Part shown: piece after piece, positions 17,784 through 29,172 of the stretch
How the letters are laid out: the number at the start of each line of letters is the position of its first letter
Position numbering within the stretch: position 1 is the stretch's first letter
Source: Thermoanaerobaculaceae bacterium
GTDB lineage: Bacteria; Acidobacteriota; Thermoanaerobaculia; Thermoanaerobaculales; Thermoanaerobaculaceae
Reading direction: 5' to 3'
Assembly: GCA_013388425.1 (NCBI GenBank)
Contig: JACADV010000109.1
Span: forward strand, 1 to 43,597
Length of the DNA stretch: 43,597 bases
Notes under the pieces: generated by a model
What the model was told of the DNA's origin: nothing
Seen by the model: only the letters and a program-made list of their open reading frames with translations
The model's database searches: none
Made by a program: the position numbers and the translations under genes

Positions 17784-17812
17784 TTATTAGGACCATGAAG
17801 CCGATCTGTCAA
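17784..17812 (-). promoter_or_regulatory. Promoter of the HU gene pair
   Basis: Minus strand: TTGACA (complement of 17807-17812), 17-bp spacer, TAATAA (complement of 17784-17789). It lies 36 bp upstream of the first HU gene, and its -35 box is inside the start of the divergent open frame at 17795. Confidence 0.75.
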
Positions 17813-19603
17813 GGGGCAAGCGCTCTCCTCGCCATCGCGGCAGGCTTCGGGTTCGTGCCCCTCGACGTTCCAGCCGGCGAGGGCAGCGGTTTGCAGCCGC
17901 CTACCGTCACCCTCGTCGCCTGGAAGGGGACGCCCTTCCCCCAGGTGGTCCTGGACAACCCGCAGTTGGCCGCGTGCCTCGTGCTCTCGCCCGGCTGGTG
18001 GGAGGTCGCCGAGGCGCCCCCCTCCCTGCCCGCCGACGAGCAGGTGTCCCAGGAGGTGCAGGCACGGCTGGCAGCGGCGCTGGGAGCTGGCCGAAGCGAC
18101 AGCCTCACCGTCCATGTGGCCGGCGTGCGGGAGGGGAGCGTTGCCGCCGTGGCCCACGGCTCGCAGGTCCTGCTCCTCGTCCCCGCTTCGCCGCCCCCCG
18201 CCGCGAGCGTCCTCGCCCAGACCGTGGCCCAGGCCGTGGTTGCGGCCGCCCTGGGCCCCGCCCCGAGCGAGCCGCGCTGCAGCGAACCGCTGCTGTCCTT
18301 TGCCGAGGCGTTGGTCCACGCTGGTGTGACCACCTTGGCGACGCTGCCGCGCGAGCTGCGACCCGTGGGCGACTGGCTGGACCGGGAATCGGCCCTGGCG
18401 GCGATCAAGACCGAGGCGGAGGCGGTCTTGGACAGCCGAACCCCCTGGGCCGATCGCCGGCTTCGCCTCGGCCAACTCCTCCTCCCCACCGGCGCTAACC
18501 CGGCCTTCGGGCAGGCAGCAGCAGCCCTGTTGGAGGCGAGTGGGGAGGTGGAGCGGTTTCGCGACCACCCCTTCGAGCTGCTCCTGGCTTGGCGCAACGC
18601 CTCCGGCGAGCCCTGGCTCTCCCTGCCCCGGGTGCTGCGGCGGGCCCTGGCCGACCCCTTGCGGGCCGGAGTTGCGGACAAGCCTTCCCCCGACGAGCGG
18701 CGGGCCATCTCCACGAGCGCCCTCACCCGCGCCGTCGCGAACGGGGCATTCCCTGCTGAGCTGGCTGACGCCGCCACCCCAGCGGAGCTGCGGCAGCGAG
18801 CAGCAGCCTACCGCCGCGCCCAGGGCGGGGGAGAGGTGTGCCGGTGGCTGCGGGCAGATGAACTGCCCCAGGGACTCCTGACGGGTTGCCGCAGCGAGGG
18901 TGAGACGGGGGGTGTGGTGTACGCACGCCCCGGGCGTGGAGCGTCGTTCGAGCTCATCGCCCGCTCGCCCTCCGGCGCCGAGTTGCTGGTCCTGGTTTGG
19001 CCCCACTGGCTCCTCTTCCCGACCGTTCTCGGCGAGGGTGAGGAGGTGGCCTTCGTGGACGGGCGCGGGGTGTGGAGTGTGCCCCTGGACGCCTCCCACC
19101 CACCGCGCCTCCTGGCCGAGGGACGGTACCGGCACCTCACCGCTGCCCCGGGGGGCCGTCTCCTGGCCGCGGTGGAATGGCCCAGCGGCACGGTGGTCCT
19201 CCTCCGCAGCGAGGGGGTGCGGCGCCTCGGCGCGACGGGTCAGGGCGGCGTGGCGTGGCTCACCGACGAGGTACTGCTCGCGAGCGACGGCGCCGCGCTG
19301 CGGTTTGTCACCACCGGCGAGGTGGTCCGCGACAGTGGCCTCCTCCTCCCCGACACCCACTCCCTGATGGCGCGGCGGGGGGTGGTGTTCGCCGCTGCCG
19401 GCACCCCTCCCGACGCGGCCTTGGTGCAGGTGTTCCCGGCAGAGGGGCGCGTGGAGCGTCGTCTCGCCGCCGCCCCACCTACCATTGGCCTGGCGATCCT
19501 GGCGGACGGCACCGTGGTGGGGGGCGGCCCGAGCCTTTGGGCGTGGAAGGGTGACACGGTGGAGCGCATCGGTGCCGGCCTCACCCCTGCTCCCGTTCCC
19601 TGA
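17795..19603 (+). CDS. Secreted protein of unknown function with a beta-propeller-like C-terminus
   Basis: Starting at the ATG at 17795 the product has 602 residues; the frame is open upstream only as a shadow of the HU genes. Residues 1-28 look like a signal peptide (ALLAIAAGFGFVPLDVPAGE). The middle is Ala-rich and helical (about residues 90-340). From about 365 onward, repeated short beta segments (SPSGAELLVLVW, AFVDGRGVWSVPLD, GGRLLAAVEWPSGTVVLL, SDGAALRFVTTG) suggest TolB/WD-like propeller blades. I do not recognise the family. The ATG lies only 7 bases after TATTAT, so transcription may start very close to the start codon. It is convergent with rsgA, 32 bp away. Confidence 0.65.
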   Translation: MKPICQGASALLAIAAGFGFVPLDVPAGEGSGLQPPTVTLVAWKGTPFPQVVLDNPQLAACLVLSPGWWEVAEAPPSLPADEQVSQEVQARLAAALGAGRSDSLTVHVAGVREGSVAAVAHGSQVLLLVPASPPPAASVLAQTVAQAVVAAALGPAPSEPRCSEPLLSFAEALVHAGVTTLATLPRELRPVGDWLDRESALAAIKTEAEAVLDSRTPWADRRLRLGQLLLPTGANPAFGQAAAALLEASGEVERFRDHPFELLLAWRNASGEPWLSLPRVLRRALADPLRAGVADKPSPDERRAISTSALTRAVANGAFPAELADAATPAELRQRAAAYRRAQGGGEVCRWLRADELPQGLLTGCRSEGETGGVVYARPGRGASFELIARSPSGAELLVLVWPHWLLFPTVLGEGEEVAFVDGRGVWSVPLDASHPPRLLAEGRYRHLTAAPGGRLLAAVEWPSGTVVLLRSEGVRRLGATGQGGVAWLTDEVLLASDGAALRFVTTGEVVRDSGLLLPDTHSLMARRGVVFAAAGTPPDAALVQVFPAEGRVERRLAAAPPTIGLAILADGTVVGGGPSLWAWKGDTVERIGAGLTPAPVP

Positions 19604-19635
19604 GCTCTCTCGGCGCTGGCCGAGGGGACCAGGAG

Positions 19636-20550
19636 CTACGAGCCGAGGCCGCTTGCCAGTTCGGCACGCAACTTCAGGTAGGAGAGGTAGCGCCGCGACG
19701 ACAGCCGACCCTCCTGCACGGCGCGCTGGACTTCGCACCCCGGCTCGTCCTCGTGGGAGCAGTCACTGTACTCGCACTGGCCCACGTGGCGCGCCACATC
19801 GGGAAAGCAGGTGTGCAGGTGGCGTGGGTCCAGATCCCACAGTCCGAACTCTTTCACGCCGGGGGTGTCGACTACGAAGCCACCGCCCGGGAGCGGGAGG
19901 AGCTGGGCTGTGGTGGTGGTGTGGCGCCCCTTGCCGGTGGCGTCGGAGATGGACCCCTCCCGCAGCCGGTAGCCAGGGTGGATGGCGTTGAGGAGTGCCG
20001 ATTTCCCCACCCCTGAAGGACCGCAGAACAGCGTTGTGTGGTTGGCCACTGCCCGCTTCAGGCCCCCCATGCCGCGGGCCGTGCGGGCGGAGACCAGCAT
20101 GACCGGGTAGCCCGCATCCTGGTAGTCGCCAATCCAGGACTCGATCTCTTCCGTCCCCTGGTCCACCTTGTTGATGCAGACGAGGGGCGCAATGCGCGCG
20201 TGGTGGCAAGCCACCAGCAAACGGTCCAGCAGGCGCGGATTCGGAGGTGGGGTGCGAGCGGCCATCACCACCACCGCCTGATCCACGTTGGCGGCAATCA
20301 CGTGGGGCCGTCGCTCGCCGGGGGAGCGTCGCTGCAGCACGGTGCGGCGCGCAGCGACACCCACGATCACGAGACTGGGCGGCGTGCCTTCGAGCCAGAC
20401 CCGGTCACCCACCACGAGGCGGCGATCCGGCGGGTCCTCCTCCCACCGCAAGCGGCGGCGAAACGCCACCACGAGGCTCTCGTCGCCCACCTGAACGCGC
20501 ACGAGTGGGCCGTGCACGGCGGTGACCACACCGGCGAGGGTGTCGACCAC
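19636..20550 (-). CDS. rsgA: Small-subunit ribosome maturation GTPase RsgA
   Basis: A 304-residue circularly permuted GTPase that helps late 30S assembly. The N-terminal OB fold covers about 1-75. The motifs appear in permuted order: G4 INKVD, G5-like VSARTARGM, G1 GPSGVGKSALLN, G2 with GRHTTT, and G3 DTPG. The C-terminal zinc site is CFPD..GQCEYSDCSHEDEPGC. It follows clpB by 57 bp on the same strand and may be read from the clpB promoter. Confidence 0.96.
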   Translation of the reverse strand: MVDTLAGVVTAVHGPLVRVQVGDESLVVAFRRRLRWEEDPPDRRLVVGDRVWLEGTPPSLVIVGVAARRTVLQRRSPGERRPHVIAANVDQAVVVMAARTPPPNPRLLDRLLVACHHARIAPLVCINKVDQGTEEIESWIGDYQDAGYPVMLVSARTARGMGGLKRAVANHTTLFCGPSGVGKSALLNAIHPGYRLREGSISDATGKGRHTTTTAQLLPLPGGGFVVDTPGVKEFGLWDLDPRHLHTCFPDVARHVGQCEYSDCSHEDEPGCEVQRAVQEGRLSSRRYLSYLKLRAELASGLGS

Positions 20551-20607
20551 GCGCGAAGTATAGCGCAGTGCCCTCGAGAAAACCGCAAGTAGCTTGCGAG
20601 AGGGAGC

Positions 20608-23196
<2,589 letters not shown>

Positions 23197-23230
23197 GCCT
23201 CGACCTCCACCCCGTTCTGGGGTCGAGCTC

Positions 23231-23259
23231 AATATAGAATCTGCGTGTATCTTTGTCAA
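23231..23259 (-). promoter_or_regulatory. clpB promoter
   Basis: Minus strand: TTGACA (complement of 23254-23259), 17-bp spacer, TATATT (complement of 23231-23236). This is the closest match to the sigma-70 consensus in the window. Confidence 0.8.
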
Positions 23260-23427
23260 GTCTCTACGCTCAAAATCTGCGCGTCATCATATCATCTTTG
23301 CCGCAGGCCCGCTGCCCCTCGCTGCGGCAGGGGCCGTTGACCAGGAGCAAAACCGTGTAGAATGCAGGGCACCACCACCGCCGACGCCTCACCCCTAGCC
23401 ACGGCCGTGGTGCTGAGAGGAGACGGC

Positions 23428-25485
23428 ATGAGCGACAAGCGTTACTCCCCCTACGTGCCCGCCGACTCGACCATGTCCGAGTTCACGGTTCGGGCGCTGA
23501 TCCTCGGACTCTTCATGTGCGTCGTCCTGGGAGCAGCCAACGCTTACTTGGGGCTCAAGGCTGGCATGACCATCGCCGCCACCTACCCGGCGGCAGTGAT
23601 CGGCATGGCCGTGCTCCGGCTGCTCAAAGGCTCGCTCTTGGAGGAGAACTTTGCCCGAACGGTGGGCTCCATTGGCGAATCCGTGGCAGCCGGCGCCATC
23701 TTCACCATCCCCGCCTTCGTGATCCTGCAGATCTGGTCCTTCAACACCCTCAAGGACTACCTGCTGGCCTCGGCCCTGATGATCGTCGGTGGGGTCCTCG
23801 GCATCATGTTCGTCACCATGCTGCGGCGGGTCATGGTGGAGGATCCCGACCTGCCCTTCCCCGAATCGGTGGCCGCTGCGGAGATCCACAAGGCGGGGCA
23901 GCGGGGCGCTGAGGCTGCCCTGCAGCTGTTCCGCGCCATGGGGGTGGGTGCCCTCATCAAGTTCCTCGCCGACTTTGGCATCTTCCGGGCCTCCAACGAC
24001 TTCATGCTCAAGGTAGGGGAGATCGGCAAGAGCCTGGTGCGGCTCGGCTTCCAGAAGGACGCCTACTCCATCAAGGGGGTGGGCGGAACCTCCACCATCT
24101 CGGCCCCCGCGGTGAGCCCCGCCTACATGGGGGTGGGGTACATCATCGGACCGCAGCTGGCAGCCTTGAACTTTGCCGGTGGCCTCTTGGCCTGGGGGCT
24201 CTTCGTGCCCCTCCTGGTGTTCTTCCTGGGTGGTTCGATGATGGATAGCTTTGCGGCCTCCTCCGGCCTGGAGCCGGGCAGCCCGCTCGCCTGGGCAGCC
24301 CTGTCCGACCGCCTCTGGAAGTTCATCGTGCGGCCCATCGCCGTGGGCGGGATGCTGGTGGGGGCCGTCTACACGCTGTTCCGCATGCGCAAGAACCTGG
24401 CCGCGGGGGTGAAGCGCTCGGTGGGGGACTTGAAGAAGTCAGCGCAAGCCCAGGAAGCCACCAGCCGGGTGGACCGCGACCTCAACTTCCGGGTGGTGCT
24501 CCTGGGCGTGGCTGCGGTGTTCGTGCTCATGTGCGTGCTGTACGCCTACTTTGCCGGCGTCATCGGCGGTGCCATCACGGCTGCCGTGGTGATGTTGATT
24601 ACGGGCTTCTTCTTTGCAGCCGTGTCGGGCAACCTGGTGGGCATGATCGGCAGCTCCAACAATCCCATCTCGGGGCTCACCCTCGCCACCTTGATCGTCG
24701 CTGCGCTCACCATGGTCATCGTCGGGGTGTCCGGGGTGGAGGGGGTCGCCGCCGTGCTGGGCGTCGCCTCGGTGGTGTGCGTGTCCTCGGCGGTGGCGGG
24801 CGAGATGCTGCAGGACCTCAAGGTCGGACACATCCTCGGCGGCACCCCCTGGAAGATGCAGGTGGGCGATTTGATCGGCGTGGTGGTGGCCGGCGCGCTC
24901 ATGTTTTTCCCGCTCTACGTGCTGCACTTTTCCAACATCAAGCAGGGGGGAACCGGCTTTGGCGACCGCGCCCTGGCGGCCCCCCAGGCTGGCCTCATGG
25001 CCACCCTCTCCCAGGGCATCGTGGGGGGGGAGATGGCGTGGCCGCTGGTCGTCGTGGGCATCGTCATGGGGATCACCCTCATCCTCGTGAAGGTGAAGAG
25101 CCCCATGCTCTTTGCCGTGGGGATGTACCTGCCCCTGGAAACGACCTTTGCCATTTTCGTGGGCGGGGTGATCCGGGCCGTGACCGACGCGCTGGTGGCG
25201 CGGCGCGGCTACAACGAGGCGCAAAAGGCACGGGTGGAGAACGCCGGGGTGCTGGCCGCCTCCGGTCTCATTGCCGGCGAGGCGTTGATGGGGCTCGTGG
25301 TGGCGGCGGTGGTGTTCTTCCGCGACAAGGCCTTCTGGACCCTGGCCGAGGTGGTGCCCGGCTACTCGCCCCACGGGATCCTAGCGGTGCTCGTGGCACT
25401 GGCGATTGCGGCCTACCTCATCTGGGTCCCGGTGGGGAAGGCCGGTGCCGCCGACGAGCCGCCTCCGCCCACCGCCGTGGTGTAG
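23428..25485 (+). CDS. OPT family oligopeptide transporter
   Basis: A 685-residue membrane protein with roughly 15-16 hydrophobic segments. The family shows in the first helix region FTVRALILGLFMCVVLGAAN with YLGLKAGMTIAATYPAAVIG, then GSIGESVAAGAIFTIPAF and DLPFPESVAAAEIHKAG, and the later GSSNNPISGLTLATL. Bacterial OPT proteins import peptides or metal-chelate peptides by proton symport; the exact substrate is unknown. GAGAGGAGACGGC precedes the ATG; an upstream in-frame ATG at 23362 is less likely. Together with the M19 dipeptidase at 262 it fits peptide use. Confidence 0.93.
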   Translation: MSDKRYSPYVPADSTMSEFTVRALILGLFMCVVLGAANAYLGLKAGMTIAATYPAAVIGMAVLRLLKGSLLEENFARTVGSIGESVAAGAIFTIPAFVILQIWSFNTLKDYLLASALMIVGGVLGIMFVTMLRRVMVEDPDLPFPESVAAAEIHKAGQRGAEAALQLFRAMGVGALIKFLADFGIFRASNDFMLKVGEIGKSLVRLGFQKDAYSIKGVGGTSTISAPAVSPAYMGVGYIIGPQLAALNFAGGLLAWGLFVPLLVFFLGGSMMDSFAASSGLEPGSPLAWAALSDRLWKFIVRPIAVGGMLVGAVYTLFRMRKNLAAGVKRSVGDLKKSAQAQEATSRVDRDLNFRVVLLGVAAVFVLMCVLYAYFAGVIGGAITAAVVMLITGFFFAAVSGNLVGMIGSSNNPISGLTLATLIVAALTMVIVGVSGVEGVAAVLGVASVVCVSSAVAGEMLQDLKVGHILGGTPWKMQVGDLIGVVVAGALMFFPLYVLHFSNIKQGGTGFGDRALAAPQAGLMATLSQGIVGGEMAWPLVVVGIVMGITLILVKVKSPMLFAVGMYLPLETTFAIFVGGVIRAVTDALVARRGYNEAQKARVENAGVLAASGLIAGEALMGLVVAAVVFFRDKAFWTLAEVVPGYSPHGILAVLVALAIAAYLIWVPVGKAGAADEPPPPTAVV

Positions 25486-25494
25486 CGCTGCCCT

Positions 25495-25508
25495 CCGCAC
25501 CGGTGCGG
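25495..25508 (+). terminator. Perfect palindrome after the OPT gene
   Basis: CCGCACCGGTGCGG is a 14-bp perfect palindrome 9 bp after the stop codon, followed by G/C runs. It could be a weak terminator or a pause site; there is no T-run. Confidence 0.35.
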
Positions 25509-25552
25509 GGGGGGGCCGCCCCTCCCCCGCCCCCGGGGTGGGGGTGGAGTCG

Positions 25553-26728
25553 ATGCGCGGGCGGTGGCCAGTCATCCAGCTCGGGGAACGGGGCCGGCAC
25601 GGCGCCGGCCCCGCCCGGCAGGCCTGGGAGACGGCCCAGGCCTTGGCGGCCTTGGGCCTCCCGTCCCTGGTCCTCACCCCCGAGGAGCTCCCTGACCACC
25701 CGGGCGGCACAACGGTGCCGGTGAAGTGGCAGGCTCTGCCGCTGCGCAGCGTGGTGGATGGTCGGTCGATGCGGCAGTTAGCGCGCCTCACCCGGCACCG
25801 TCACGCCCCCCTGCTGCACGCCCACGGGCCGGTGGCCCACGCCGTGGCGCTGGGAGCCCTGCTCCTCGGCGGGCGCTTCCAGCTCCTGGTGCGCCGGTCG
25901 AAGTCGTTCCCCCTCCCCACCCTGGCCCGCCCCACCTTCCGGACGCGGCGGGTGCGGGGCGTGGTGGCCACCTGCCAGGCGGTTCGCGAGGCCCTCGTCG
26001 GCACCTCCGGTGTGGCTGCGGAGAAGGTCCACGTGGTGTACCCCGGAGTGGACCTGGAACAGCTCGACCTGCGCCGGACGAGACCTGCCGCGGTTCGGCT
26101 GGAGCTGGGGATCTCGCCGCAGGCACGCCTCCTCGTGCAGGTGGGCAGCCCCGACTGGAAGGGGTGGCGCGAGGTGTTGGCGGCGTTGCCGGTGATCCGC
26201 TCGGCTGCCCCCGACGCCCACCTCCTCCTGGTGGGCTACCCACGCGCCGAGCAGCGCGAGTGGATTGCTACCCTGGCCCGCGAGCTGGGGGTTGCCGAGG
26301 CCGTGCGGGTGCTGCCGTTCCGCGACGACCTCCCGGATATCCTCGCCGCCGGGGAGCTGGTCGTGGACGCGGCCTGGGCTGGCACCGGCCTGAGCCGACC
26401 GCTCCTGGAGGCCATGGCCCTCGCCCGGCCGGTGGTCGCCACCCGCTGCGGCGGGACTCCCGAGCTCGTGGAGGACGGCACCACGGGCCTCTTGGTCCCG
26501 CCCCGGGACGTGGCGACCCTGGCTGCCGCCGCCGCGCGCCTCCTCCACGACGTGGAAACCGCCCGCGCCCTGGCAGCTGCAGCCCGGGACCGCGTCGCCT
26601 CCCAGTTCACCACGGCCCACTACGCTGCCCGGCTGGCCACCACCTACCGACGGATCGAACCCGCTGCCTGCGGATCCCCGGCTCCCCCACCGCACCCCAC
26701 CCCCCCACCCCGCGCCGGGGACACCTGA
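25553..26728 (+). CDS. GT-B fold glycosyltransferase (group 1/GT4-like)
   Basis: With the ATG at 25553 (GGTGGAG upstream) the product has 391 residues. The N-terminal Rossmann half has GRHGAGPARQAWETAQALAA and LLHAHGPVAHAVAL. The C-terminal donor-binding half has LLVQVGSPDWKGW, HLLLVGYPRAEQ and the family block LSRPLLEAMALARPVVATRC followed by GGTPELVEDGTTGLLVPP. It should transfer a sugar to a lipid or polysaccharide acceptor in the cytoplasm. The C-terminal 25 residues are Pro-rich. The stop lies 6 bp from the convergent YjbQ stop. No other surface-glycan gene is adjacent, so the acceptor is unknown. Confidence 0.88.
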   Translation: MRGRWPVIQLGERGRHGAGPARQAWETAQALAALGLPSLVLTPEELPDHPGGTTVPVKWQALPLRSVVDGRSMRQLARLTRHRHAPLLHAHGPVAHAVALGALLLGGRFQLLVRRSKSFPLPTLARPTFRTRRVRGVVATCQAVREALVGTSGVAAEKVHVVYPGVDLEQLDLRRTRPAAVRLELGISPQARLLVQVGSPDWKGWREVLAALPVIRSAAPDAHLLLVGYPRAEQREWIATLARELGVAEAVRVLPFRDDLPDILAAGELVVDAAWAGTGLSRPLLEAMALARPVVATRCGGTPELVEDGTTGLLVPPRDVATLAAAAARLLHDVETARALAAAARDRVASQFTTAHYAARLATTYRRIEPAACGSPAPPPHPTPPPRAGDT

Positions 26729-26734
26729 CGCGCC

Positions 26735-27127
26735 CTACGCCCGCAGGCAGCTCACCCACACCTCGCGCCGGCGCGGTCCGTCCAGCTCCACGAGGAAGAT
26801 GGCCTGCCAGCGACCCAGCGCCAGTTCCCCCTCGCTCACCGGCACCGTCACCGACGCACCGATGAGCGAGCTCAGCAGGTGGGCATCCGAGTTGCCCTCC
26901 GCATGCCGCCACCTGATGGCTGGCACGAGCGCCGCCCACGCCTCCAACAAATCGTCCCCCACGGCGGGGTCGGCGTTTTCGTTGAGGGTCACGGCTGCCG
27001 TGGTGTGCGGCACGTACACTACACACAGCCCTTCCGAAACCTCGGAACCCGCCACCGCCTCCTGGACGAAGCGGGTGATGTCGATGAGCTGGCGCCGTCG
27101 TTGGGAAGAGATCTCCACTACGTCCAT
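26735..27127 (-). CDS. YjbQ/UPF0047 family protein
   Basis: A 130-residue single-domain protein with the family signatures YVPHTTAAVTLNENADPAVG, RHAEGNSDAHLLSSLIGASV and LGRWQAIFLVELDGPRRREV. The conserved His and Glu residues form the metal-like site of the family. Members are often named secondary thiamine-phosphate synthase because an E. coli homologue can complement that activity; the true role is unclear. The ATG overlaps the end of the lytic transglycosylase gene by 10 bp. Confidence 0.93.
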   Translation of the reverse strand: MDVVEISSQRRRQLIDITRFVQEAVAGSEVSEGLCVVYVPHTTAAVTLNENADPAVGDDLLEAWAALVPAIRWRHAEGNSDAHLLSSLIGASVTVPVSEGELALGRWQAIFLVELDGPRRREVWVSCLRA

Positions 27128-29172
27128 GGATACCCCTTTCCGGCCGGCCAGTAGAGCGCGCGGTACCCTTCGGCCAGGGCCACCACCCGGTGCACGTAGT
27201 CCCAGGTCTCGGGGATCTCCAGCGCCTCCACAAACTCCGGCCCGTCGCGTCGGTGAGCCTGCTCCCAGACGACGCGAACCCGCCGCTCGCCGGCGTTGTA
27301 GGCCGCAAGAGCAGCCACCCACGAACCGGAAAAACTCTGCCGCCAGCGCGCCAGCAGCAGGGCTCCCACGGTCAGGTTGACCTCCGGCTGGGTGAGTTCG
27401 CTCGCGCCCGCAAACAGGTCGCGCCGCTGCTGCATCACTTCCCGTGCCGTGGCGGGCAACACCTGGGCGAGACCCACCGCCCCAGCGGCGGAGACAGCGC
27501 GCGGCGACCAGGCCGACTCCTGGCGCACCAGCCCTGCCAGCAGCCAGGGTGGCACGAGCGCTCGCGCCGCAGCTCGCTCCAGCTCCGCGCGGAAGGGGAG
27601 GGGGAGGTACCTCTCCACCAGCGACCGGGGCAACCCCTGCCACCGGGCGCTCACAAGGCGGGGTTCGCCGCGCACGAGGAGGGGAATCGCCTCCAGGGGG
27701 GGCAGCCCTGCGGCGGCAACGAAGGACACCCACCCGCCCGGCGTGGCCAACCCCGCCTCCAGGTCCGCCCGCCAGCCCAGCAGCACGTCCCCCAACCGTC
27801 CCAGCGCTGCCAGATCGCGGGTCCACAGCGGTGGGGGCACCGGCGCTGGCCCGTGGGGGACAAACTCCAGCGGCGCCGTCACCACCCCCAACCGAGCGGC
27901 CGCCCACAGCGCCGGCAGATCGGCATAGCCCGAGAACGCCAGCTCTTTGAGCGCTGCCTCGTCCCCCCTGCCGCCTCGCTGCGCAGCCCGCCAGTAGGCG
28001 GCCAGCCGCCGTCCTCGCGTGGTGCGTCCCCACCCTTCGAGCCCTTCCGGCCACGTGCCCCCCGCCTGGCTCGCCTGCAGGAACACGCAGCGGCGCCACA
28101 CCCACTCGAAGCGCGGCTGGTCACGCACCTCGGGCCGAGCCAGGTACCCCACGGCCTCGGCAAACCGGCCCAGCTCCGACAGCCCCTCCGCGGCCAGGAG
28201 CCCCGCCAGACCCCGCTCCGCGTCGCTCCCCGCCACCACCGCCGCCCGCCGCGCTGCCCCGGCCACCGCCTCGAACCACCGCCGGCGTTCCGCCCCTGTC
28301 CCTGACCAGGCCAGCTGCCGGTACGCCTCCGCCTCGAGGAGGAACCGCTCGGCGCCTCGCCCGTCCACCTCGCCGGCCCACCGCAGCGCCTCCTGTGCCC
28401 AGCGAAGCCGCAACGCTGCCCGAGCTGCCACGGCCCCTGCCCCCCTCCCGCCGCGCCGGGCCGCGAGCAGGGCTCGAGCGGCATCCCCTGCCGCCAGCCA
28501 GCCGGCGGCCTGTCGCGACCATTCCACCGGGGTGAAGGAGCGGCTCACCTGCTCCAGGGGCGGCAGGTCCGGGTGGGCGCCGAGCAGGGCCGGGTAGTCC
28601 AGCGCCAGCTCCCGCAGCGCCGCGGCATCGCCGGCTCGGGCCAGGACCACGAGCAACCTCCACCGGTCGGCACCGACCATCCCCAGGGCACCCCGCGCGC
28701 AAGCCGCCGCTCCCTCCACGTCCCCCCTCCGCCCGAGTTCCTCCGCACCGGCTAGCAGCAGGGCCGTGCGCTCCGAGGGGGACAGCCAGGCCGCCTGGGC
28801 GGCAAGCTGCCACTGCCGCGCCGGGACGCGAGCTCTCTCGAGTGCCCCCACGAGCCGCCGCGCCGCCAGCACGGCGCGTCCGCCACTGGGCCGTGCCAGC
28901 CGGAAGGCGCTCGAGGCTGCGGTGGGCGAGGGGACTTCGCAGGCCAATAGCCCCCACAGGAACGCAGCGCGGCGCCGCTCCGCGGCGGGCCCTTGCACCG
29001 CCACCCGCAGGAACGCACGGGCTCGCGCTGCGGCGCTGCCCTGCGCCTGGAGCGCCTCGGCCAGGGTTGGGGGCGGGGCCGCCCGGCACCCTGCCAGCCA
29101 CGGCGCCAGGGCAACAGCCGCGAGGATCGACAGGATCGGTCGGCTACACGCCGAGCGCGTCGGGGTCGCCAT
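27118..29172 (-). CDS. Lytic transglycosylase lipoprotein (SLT domain)
   Basis: A 684-residue protein. Residues 1-30 hold a lipoprotein signal (ILAAVALAPWLAGC). A long Ala/Arg-rich helical-repeat region (about 35-480) resembles the ring-shaped superhelix of Slt70-type enzymes. The catalytic domain covers about 530-670: VRQESAWSPRAVSAAGAVGL with the catalytic Glu in the first ES pair, AQVLPATA, NLTVGALLLARW, and AALAAYNAGERRV. It cleaves peptidoglycan glycan strands to 1,6-anhydro ends. The ATG at 29172 lies inside the end of the GAF gene (29-bp overlap), showing tight coupling. Confidence 0.9.
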   Translation of the reverse strand: MATPTRSACSRPILSILAAVALAPWLAGCRAAPPPTLAEALQAQGSAAARARAFLRVAVQGPAAERRRAAFLWGLLACEVPSPTAASSAFRLARPSGGRAVLAARRLVGALERARVPARQWQLAAQAAWLSPSERTALLLAGAEELGRRGDVEGAAACARGALGMVGADRWRLLVVLARAGDAAALRELALDYPALLGAHPDLPPLEQVSRSFTPVEWSRQAAGWLAAGDAARALLAARRGGRGAGAVAARAALRLRWAQEALRWAGEVDGRGAERFLLEAEAYRQLAWSGTGAERRRWFEAVAGAARRAAVVAGSDAERGLAGLLAAEGLSELGRFAEAVGYLARPEVRDQPRFEWVWRRCVFLQASQAGGTWPEGLEGWGRTTRGRRLAAYWRAAQRGGRGDEAALKELAFSGYADLPALWAAARLGVVTAPLEFVPHGPAPVPPPLWTRDLAALGRLGDVLLGWRADLEAGLATPGGWVSFVAAAGLPPLEAIPLLVRGEPRLVSARWQGLPRSLVERYLPLPFRAELERAAARALVPPWLLAGLVRQESAWSPRAVSAAGAVGLAQVLPATAREVMQQRRDLFAGASELTQPEVNLTVGALLLARWRQSFSGSWVAALAAYNAGERRVRVVWEQAHRRDGPEFVEALEIPETWDYVHRVVALAEGYRALYWPAGKGYPWT

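Noticed and set aside
17681-19738. Minus-strand frame of 685 codons opposite the gene at 17795
   Set aside because: Mirror of the coding frame; no signal, no domain, and it runs through the HU start and rsgA end.
23260-23427. Possible heat-shock operator (CIRCE or HspR repeat) and an OPT promoter upstream of clpB/OPT
   Set aside because: No inverted repeat matching CIRCE or HAIR could be found, and the best OPT promoter (TTGACC / TAGAAT) has only a 15-bp spacer.
24439-25374. Minus-strand His/Gly-rich frame opposite the OPT gene
   Set aside because: The many His and Asp codons are the reverse of Val/Met/Ile membrane codons; a classic shadow of a membrane protein gene.
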